Below, piece after piece: positions 57,094 to 64,000 of a stretch of DNA of 64,000 bases. The notes under the pieces are model-generated. The model did no database searches. It had not been told where the DNA came from and saw only the letters and a list, made by a program, of their open reading frames with translations. Source of the DNA: Ramazzottius varieornatus (taxonomy: Eukaryota > Tardigrada > Eutardigrada > Parachela > Ramazzottiidae); the NCBI GenBank assembly GCA_001949185.1, contig BDGG01000001.1:5932876-5996875 (forward strand). Direction: 5' to 3'. Numbering within the stretch: the stretch's first letter is position 1; every line of letters begins with the position of its first letter. Both the position numbers and the translations under genes were made by a program.

Positions 57094-58319
57094 TCAAAGC
57101 ACCATTTCTTTCAAATTTTTCTCATCATTCAAACTTCTAACATGGCGGAGGAACAAAGTGACAACTGTGAGGGTGGTGGCGTTGGTAGGAAAAGAGCGCA
57201 CCAGCGTAGTCCCGAGACCTCGAGTAAAGACAGACCACCCTTCCTTCCGATAGCTGTCCATCGCGCATTGCCTGGCGGAAGTGTACCTGTCGTTCGTTTG
57301 GTATCTCGACTTGACCACGTCTTGGGGGAAACAGGTCAACCAGGATATGACACCACTCATTCCACCGGCTAATATCAAGCGCCCGATTCCCATGTGTCCG
57401 TGTACGATTTTACCGTTTTCATCAACGGTATCCGTCGGGGTGAAAACTTTGGTGAGAAGCCCGTATGTCAAGAAATAGCTGCCGAAAGAGGGTATCTCGC
57501 GAGTCAAGGTCCACGCAAAACCTCGATACATCCCGGGAAGACCTGAAACCACAGTTGGCCTAGAACTTCCGGTGGAGCTTCTGAATGACTGCTCACCTTG
57601 CTTTCTATAAAGGTGCCGCAGGACGTCCAACGGACCTTTATAGAATGTCGGCTGTGGCGTGCTTGAAGAAGGTGGTATTTGGTTGCGGAGACCTTGGAGT
57701 TGCATGCGGGTCTTCGCTAGTTCAAGCGGGCAAGAGATGACAGACTGGACGCAACCAGTAAAGGCCCCGGCGAGGAACTGGTTGCGAGAGGAATTTTCGC
57801 CCAGCAAGCGCATAGTGTTACCGTAGGTCCCGAAGACAATGGCCTGCGTCACAGCGACACCGTACAGCGGGCTGGTCATCCCTTTGTACAGACCCCAGAA
57901 GGATTCTTGCTTGACCATGGTCTTTAGGCAGTGCACTGGTCCGTTGTAGAGGGGCGCTGCAGTACTTTGAGTTTGCAGACGTACTTTGACCATGTCCAAG
58001 GGCTGCAACGAGCGTAACTGTGGACATATGGAATTTTGGTCGTAGAATTTGGAGTGGTTCAAGCTTATTGTGCTTTCACACGGTGCAATTTTATGGTTCG
58101 CGATGACGTCACGCTGCATACACTACTGACTACTGACGGTGCTGAAAATGCATTTCTTCCGGTGGTCACGTGACGCTAGTTACCGTTGATTGATGCTATA
58201 AGACCGCTTGACCACCGGAAGGGATGCATTTTCGGCACTGTAGAACTTACGTATCCGACAGTTACTCCGGCACATCCTCCTAGTGTGCCAGCCACAAAAT
58301 CAGCTAGAACAGGATGCAT
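57094..58319 (-). CDS. mitochondrial carrier (SLC25, A29/A45/A48-like), complete, 3 exons
   Basis: Exons (complement): 57094-57542, 57597-58002 and 58251-58319; 307 aa, the standard carrier size. SLC25 proteins exchange metabolites across the inner mitochondrial membrane. The three repeats each carry the Pro-x-(Asp/Glu)-x-x-Lys signature: PLDMVK at 24-29, PLELAK at about 115 and PQDVVK at about 231, the last in CFPQDVVKSRYQTND, close to the SLC25A29/A45/A48 branch that moves basic amino acids or acylcarnitine-like substrates. Gly-x-Tyr-(Lys/Arg)-Gly motifs are present (GLYKG, GMYRG). The start ATG at 58319 gives the usual short N-terminus before GGCAGVTVGYPLD. Substrate not assignable by eye. 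Confidence 0.85.
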
Positions 58320-58990
58320 ACAGCGTTGACAGTAGTAGTTCAAACCAAGATGCGAATAATAATGATAGATGATCCAGAATGAAATGCAGTTAGTAGCAGG
58401 GATAATAACGGTCAAGGCAGTGGCAGCTGGAAGACGTGTAGCTTCGGCCTGATAACGACAGACGAACTATAGTAAACGAACCATCATTCTTCAATGAATC
58501 CAAGAAGTTCGAAGTGCTTCATCTACATTGCTGGAGGTTATTGTGGCGCACCCGAGATTCGAAATCAGCTTGTGACTGCAGTTCAGTGCTGCTTGCTTTG
58601 CTCCACATTCCACGTGGTGCAGTATACTTCCGTCTACACTACGCCTCCTCCTATTATGCAACGAAGTATTCGGTGAGTCAGGCTGCGTTATCGTCAGCCG
58701 CGCTGTCGTGCTATACTATCATTACTATGCAGATTTGAGGTTTTAGTGCTGCGACCGGTTTACAAGACCATATCAAACTGAGGATAGCCTGTGATCGTCG
58801 ATCACAAAATTGTGTCAGCCAGGACAACCTGAAATTATTGATCAGGCGTGGTCGGCGCTAACACGGAGTCAAGCGTGATGTAGCAAGCCACACAATTCCA
58901 TCACTCCACTAGGACATAATTTAATGGAGGCGCATTTATCACTTTATCACTGCTTGACCATTTATCAAATACAATAAGTATGAGTTAGTG
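58320..58990. other. intergenic, no gene recognised
   Basis: Short plus-strand frames at 58494-58738 only, without motif or splice linkage. Confidence 0.45.
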
Positions 58991-60370
58991 TTTATGTTCA
59001 GTTGGAGATCGCCATGTTGGACCTCAAAGATCCATTCTTAACTTCTTACACAACGACCAGTTGCTGCATGCTATTGAACAGAATGGGTCCACCTGCCCAC
59101 CTGAGATACGGAGTTTTTTCTCAATTCGGGTTTCTCTAGAGATCAATCCAGCAACGGTAAGTTCTATCATGCCACCGCAGCGGCTCCTTGATTGTATGCG
59201 ATATCTTGACCTTGCAGAGTGCCCCGCGACTGGAAGAACCTCTCGGAAAAGCTACCAGGGTTGATCGTGGGGAGCGTCGATCAGATCAAGCGCATTCGAG
59301 ACGCCTACGAAAAGTGGCCAAAGCCGTCGCATATCACAGGATAAAATGTCGAACAGTGGGACGTTGGCCCTAGATGTGACTGAGCCCAGGCAAGTGTCCG
59401 GAACCTTTACGCAGGAGGCGACAAGGTTGACCATAAGCCCGTTTTGCGACGGCATCCGGATGAAACAGATTATTGCCAAGAGCTCCAACCCTCCAACAGG
59501 TGGTGCTGACCAATATCTGCGATGAGGACAGAGGGCTTCATGTCCATCTCTTGGCTGACTCATTTTGGAATCAGCACGCTACAACGCCCTAGTACATTCT
59601 CGCTGGTCAATTGTAAATTTGCGTTCACTGAGATCCACTCAACCTTATCGATGCAAGACGGCTCTCCGCTTTATCGTTTGTTTCCGGCCGAATTTGGTGA
59701 GGGCCGGATGCAGCGTTTGTTGCTGGTGAGTCTGGTGACGAAAGGGTGTCTTCGCCATGCTGTACTGTTTACTGCCAAGAAGGTTCCATTTCCGTACGGT
59801 AAAACGCAGCTTGTGTGGCTAGAAAATTAAAGATACAAGTTGGGGAACCAAGGTCTGCTGGAGTTTTATTTTCACTGATGCGCCAGACGAACGGTAATTT
59901 GATGTCCGATAAAGCAATCGGTTGTTTTTACTATGTATACCGCTATACACAGCGAACGGCTCATCACGTTTGTTTTTTGTTGTAGATACGACCGGGTTCT
60001 CGACGCCAGTATTGACGGGTACTACAACGACAGTCACCTGTTAGTCTTGGTTCGGATAACAGATACGCCCTCGCCACTGTCGAAGATTTTGGGAAGTTCG
60101 CCTTAAGCGTCTCTTACTTGGCGCGGATGACTGCAAGCAGAATACTAGACCTCCCTCCTCCGCCGGAGTCAGTACCTTTGTGCTCACTGTACACCGACAG
60201 CCTGAATACTACGAAAATGGAACTACAACACCGCCTTCAGGATAGAGAAATAATCCTACTGGCATGTGCGATTATGCAGACGAGCCTTTTTCAGATCACT
60301 TTTCTTTCTTTCGTCTTACCTGGCTCGGATGGTTTCGACCGGGAAACTGGACCTACCCCCTCCATCTAGC
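58991..60370 (+). pseudogene. broken paralogue of the 52568-53939 F-box gene
   Basis: Frames along the plus strand align in order with the F-box gene product: KDPFL then HNDQLLHAIEQNG; FCDGIRMKQIIAKSS; LQQVVLTNI; FSLVNCKFAFTEIHS then LYRLFPAEFGEG; VPFPYGKTQLVWL; RYDRVLDASIDGYYND; and KFALSVSYLARMTAS then ILDLPPPPESVPL. The pieces sit in different frames (for example near 59050, 59530, 59580 and 60040) and some stops intervene, so the copy looks inactive, though a few junctions could be introns. The F-box itself is poorly preserved. Confidence 0.6.
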
Positions 60371-60488
60371 GTCATTCCACTTTGCTCGACACGATAGTAA
60401 ATTAGGGGGCACGCGGAGAGGATGGGAAAACAAATTCGACCGTAGAAAAGTGTGTTATTGTGATTCGGTCGCGTACATACGTGCTTCT

Positions 60489-61056
60489 GTACACGCGCGA
60501 AGGGAAAGTTTGGCGCAGTAAAACGTTGGGATCAGGCGCAAAAGACGGCAAATTTAGATTTTATATGCAATCAAGAGACAGAAACCAACTGTATGACGTA
60601 ACGTGATAGATTTCAACCGCAGTGGAAACTACCGTAAACATTGGTACAGTGTACTGTATTAGCTGTTAGTCTTCTGAGTGGATCCCGTAAGTTTGTCGTT
60701 TGTTTTCGTGTCCAGAAATCAGCCGGTGTTCATGCTTCCATTTTGGCTAGCTTTTCGAGTAAGTCTCAACAGTTTAAAACCAAGAGGCCTCGACGATACA
60801 GCGAGGATGACCTGAAAAGAGCGCTTTCTGCTGTCGAGAATGGTAGTGGACATCGTGAAGCTGCTCGTCTCTACAACGAAGCTAGTAAAAGCGTCACGCT
60901 TCTAGCCACTCGTTCCGAAATCCATCACGTACGTACGGCAGTAAGGCCAGTTATGCTGTTTTCTACATGCAGCAAAAAGCACCTGTCCGTGCCGCCGTAG
61001 CGGAACGGCCTGAACCAAACTTTTTACTGCGCCAAACTTTCCCTTCGCGCGTGTAC
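60489..61056. mobile_element. element bounded by a 35-bp perfect inverted repeat
   Basis: 60489-60523 (begins GTACACGCGCGAAGGG, ends GGCGCAGTAAAA) is the exact reverse complement of 61022-61056. The enclosed 500 bp has no coding frame that can be supported. Related repeats continue to 61568, so the 35-bp repeat may be internal to a larger composite. Confidence 0.55.
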
Positions 61057-61568
61057 CGCCGTAGCGAAAAGGCCTGTCCCATACTTTTTGGAGTCCCATA
61101 ATTTCCTGTCGTGCGTGTACGTATCGGATTCACCATCGCAGGATGGAAAGCGGTCTGAATAGAGAAAAAAGGAGCTTGGCGTTCCTTCCTCCGGCTTTGC
61201 AAGAACCATCGAAATAGCCTATCATGCCTAGTCGAATAGCCTATCATGCCTAAATAGCCTATCATGCCTAAGCCTATCATGCCTGCCGAGTCGAAATCAG
61301 TTCGATCCCCAACTTATATGTTTCCGAATTCTTCAGTGTGTGCAAGGTCAATTAGCGCCTGAGGTACACGCACGACGGGAATTATGGAGCCAGTAAAAAT
61401 TATGGGACCAGGCCTTTTCGCTACGCCGGTACGGAAGCACGTACTTACGCGACTGATTCACAGTAATACACTTTTGGACACTCTTCGACGTTTGAATTTC
61501 AGTTTTGCCGTCTTTTCCACCTAGTTCCATAATTTTTACTGGTCCCATAATTTCTCGTCGTGCGCATG
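60985..61568. repeat. cluster of direct and inverted repeats
   Basis: The unit CCGTAGCG-AAAGGCCTG occurs in direct orientation at about 60999 and 61066 and inverted at about 61408. CCCATAATTT followed by a CGTCGTGCG-like string occurs at about 61096 and 61547, with inverted counterparts at 61366-61412. The pattern of short motifs in both orientations is typical of subterminal regions of DNA transposons. Confidence 0.5.
61216..61286 (+). repeat. four copies of AGCCTATCATGCCTA
   Basis: Imperfectly spaced direct copies starting at about 61216, 61238, 61256 and 61271. Confidence 0.8.
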
Positions 61569-62040
61569 CTAACTTTCATTTATAAGTTCGAGACGATATA
61601 CCGAATTTGAACACAATGTCCTCGGTCGAGCTTCGATTGCCGCGTATTGAACGTTGAATTTCACTGGTTCAAATGGGGTACATTGTACATGATGAAAAAA
61701 GAATTGCAACCACGTTTGGAAAATTGCCCATCATGGAAGTGATAAAGGTACGGATGATGTAGATAGAACGATCCGATGGACACAGCGCTGCAGACGCGCG
61801 ACTGAGAAAAACAGGAAGACTCGATCCTACATCCGCGCAGATAACAAAGTACAGAAAACGGCAGGAATCATTCAGCTATCGGTCGACAGTTTACGGTAAG
61901 CAAGACAAGAATATAGCAAGTAAAAGGATCTGTGCTTGGTCAAATAGCAATAGCACTTTATCACAGCTGGGAAAGGCCAAAGTCACGCTTCACTGGCGAA
62001 GAACTTGTCATCTGGCAGACAGCGACCCAGGACCATCCTG
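61569..62040. other. 3' flank of the RhoU-like gene; no other gene recognised
   Basis: No supported coding frame; probably includes the 3' UTR of the GTPase gene. Confidence 0.4.
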
Positions 62041-62550
62041 TCAGAAGACACAGCAGTACTTTTTCCAGCTGCTCCTCCTGGGTATGATCTTCTTGCCCTC
62101 CTTGGCCGTTCTGGAAGCTGTGCGTTTAAGGAACTGCGTGCAGTTGACAGTGGGCCCTTCCACATCTCGTTCGTTCGTTGTGGCGTTCTTGTTGAGCGAG
62201 GCCAGGATGGCTGTATCAAAGACCTTCTTCAGATTCCATTGTGTCAGGGCGGAACATTCAATATAGCATTCGGCGTTGATGCTTTGTGTTAGCTCCCTCG
62301 CTTCGGCTTCGGTGACAGGATGCTCGTTGTAGCGGGCCAGTTCCATCAGGACGGAGACGTCGTTGCGCAGGTCGCACTGGGTGCCAACGAGGATCAATGG
62401 CGTCCGCCGATGCGCACCCGCGAACCGCTGGATTTCCGGTAGCCATTTACTGCGGATATTCCGGAAAGATGTCGGACTGACTACGCTGAAGCAGATGAGG
62501 AATGCATCCGTCTCGGGATAACACAATGGACGAAGAGAATCGAAATCGTC
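62041..62550 (-). CDS. RhoU/RhoV-like small GTPase, 3' exon only
   Basis: The exon starts after a GTCTTTTCCAG acceptor at 62551 and encodes 169 aa to the stop. It begins DDFDSLRPLCYPETDAFLIC, which continues the switch II DTAGQ motif expected in the preceding exon. Also present: CFSVVSPTSFRNI, the G4 motif as TQCD (RhoU-type TQSD), the G5 motif ECSALTQWNLKKVFD, and a C-terminus SSWKKYCCVF matching the palmitoylated, non-CAAX tail of RhoU (Wrch/Chp). These GTPases act on actin, adhesion and endocytic membranes. The 5' exon(s) with the P-loop and switch I were not found in the remaining 1.4 kb, so they lie beyond the window or the exon is a fragment. Confidence 0.75.
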   Translation of the reverse strand, partial: DDFDSLRPLCYPETDAFLICFSVVSPTSFRNIRSKWLPEIQRFAGAHRRTPLILVGTQCDLRNDVSVLMELARYNEHPVTEAEARELTQSINAECYIECSALTQWNLKKVFDTAILASLNKNATTNERDVEGPTVNCTQFLKRTASRTAKEGKKIIPRRSSWKKYCCVF

Positions 62551-64000
62551 CTGGAAAAGACCAAAAGTTATTCGGTTCTTTTTCCCAACAGTGCAGTAAT
62601 TTGCCGGGCAGAATTTACGTCCCTTTAACTGCACTCCTGCTCAGATCCGCCTATTTCGTAGGCAACCTACGTAGAACAATGGTATTTTTGTGTGGTTCGT
62701 TCTCCTTCATGTTCGAATTTAATAGTAATGCCCATCCATTACTACAGGGAATCCATCAAGCTTGTTTTCGGATCTTGATCATCAACTAGCACCGCGACTT
62801 TTGCTGAAAGGGATCATCATAACTTAATAACTGCTCATATTTTATGCCGACACTTTATCCCGCACTCTCAAACATGCAGCTGCTAAAGTTATTCGCAATT
62901 TCCTCCGCCTTCCCGGCGAGAGCTCGTATTTAGGGAGTGTTTGATGGGAGAGTGCACAATGGGGGATCGGATACCGGAGAAGAGAATAGCACACACTGTT
63001 TCCGCTTCGTCAACGCGCCTTTCACTTCTCAAATTATGCCGGCTCAGGGTTTCTGTAGCTCTTGCAACTTGATCTGGAAAATGGAGGGTGGAATGTCGGT
63101 TGAAGCTGGGTTTACCTTTGCATAATAAATACTCGAAGCCTGATTGACCTACAAAGTCGTGCGATGAGCCATCGGGGTTTCCAGTCCGCTGCCGATAATT
63201 TGTCCATGCCAGTAATTGGGGCAGGCGCGTGTACTTTTTGCAGTCATCTCTCGCTCATATGTTCCATATAAATTCGACCGTAGGTTCAAGTACATGTTTT
63301 TCCCTATCCAACAATGGAAGTGGAAAAATGTCAGCTTTTGTCTGTGAGACATGCAGAAAAACACTTTGGACTTGACAGCAAAAAGGTCCAAAGCAAACAC
63401 GTCAAGCTGAAACTGCATCAAACTGGTCAGCGTTGATCGTTCCTTTCAAGAATCAAGCTGTCAAACCTTACACTTTTGATCCGTCTTTTAAACCATTTTT
63501 CTTTTTTTTTTTTGCAGATCATTACGGTAAATCGACAGGTTTAAAAGCTTCCCACGAGTTTGTTGGCCGCTGACTAAACCTATTAGTCCCTGTCAGAACG
63601 TTAAGCTCAGAGGGCCAATTTTAAAAGCTTTAGCAACCACGCATCTTCAATCAGGCTAAAACAACACTTTCGGTTATTCTGATCGAGCCCACATTTGTTA
63701 TGGCTCAGGGTTGATTTATCTTCCACGTCAGTCTGTCGACTAAACACCCAAAACCATCCAAGGCCTTCGCAACTAACGAGCACCAAGCGCCAGCAATTAA
63801 CCACTACGTTCCTGGCCTCCTTCGACGTCCCGTCTATTTCATCCTCATCAACCGACGTTCACCCAACAATCCAAACATGTCTGACAGCCCTTCGACACAT
63901 GTTAGCCAATGTGTCGAACTGACGTACACCATATAGCTAATCAAACGTGTTTGTCACTATTCGAGGCCTTCAAGGAGCTAAGAACAAAGTTGCAAAAATA
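62551..64000. other. no gene recognised; presumed intron or 5' flank of the RhoU-like gene
   Basis: Searched on both strands for the GTPase P-loop and DTAGQ without success. Only short unsupported frames were found. Confidence 0.4.

Noticed and set aside
1-64000. CRISPR arrays, bacterial operons, prophage or defence systems
   Set aside because: The window is an intron-bearing animal genome; no regularly spaced repeats or bacterial gene layout were seen.

Overview
This is a window of a nuclear genome from an animal, very probably an invertebrate. The evidence is GT-AG introns (most 55-350 nt) in nearly every conserved gene and a clearly metazoan gene set: an ODR-4 homologue, MAM and CUB/LDLa/trypsin proteins, an amine-type GPCR, a RhoU-like GTPase, CCDC32 and SLC25A29-like. 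Compact genes and short introns would suit an ecdysozoan such as a tardigrade, but nothing seen here fixes the phylum. There are two assembly gaps (15999-16322 and 33183-33232). All gene models were spliced by eye from reading frames and splice consensus; those called complete keep an intact frame from ATG to stop and have a length divisible by three.

Layout. 0-16.7 kb is transposon-rich: a chromodomain fragment, a CACTA/EnSpm-like transposase (1.1-2.9 kb), a small unidentified spliced gene (3.4-3.8 kb), an almost boundary-perfect hAT element (7404-10468, 8-bp target duplication) with a frameshifted transposase, a CBP/p300-like relic (12.6-12.9 kb), a MITE (14786-15329) and a long inverted repeat around the first gap. 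16.7-27.4 kb is a gene block: odr-4 homologue (-), a secreted Gln-rich protein (-), a two-MAM-domain protein (-), a small secreted protein (+) and a CUB-LDLa-trypsin protease (+). 27.4-34.6 kb is relic and repeat sequence (kinase fragment, foldback, two MITE families, second gap). A single-exon GPCR lies at 34.7-35.7 kb (+), followed by a Tigger/pogo-like transposon with about 145-bp terminal inverted repeats (36091-38446), an orphan ORF, a decayed MULE/SWIM transposase (41.0-44.7 kb), a chromodomain ORF (45.0 kb) and an unidentified Cys-rich candidate gene (45.8-46.9 kb, -). 48.2-58.3 kb is a second dense block: poly(A) polymerase (-), F-box protein (-), Mpv17-family protein overlapping a small membrane-protein ORF (+), CCDC32 (+) and a mitochondrial carrier (-). 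59-60.4 kb holds a broken paralogue of the F-box gene, 60.5-61.6 kb a repeat cluster, and 62.0-62.6 kb the 3' exon of a RhoU-like GTPase (-).

The genes are mostly unrelated housekeeping, signalling and secretion genes; no pathway cluster is apparent. The most distinctive signals are a family of 46-47-bp near-palindromes sitting inside introns of at least three unrelated genes, the ATGA-overlapping Mpv17/small membrane protein pair, and an unusually rich set of DNA transposons with recoverable ends.
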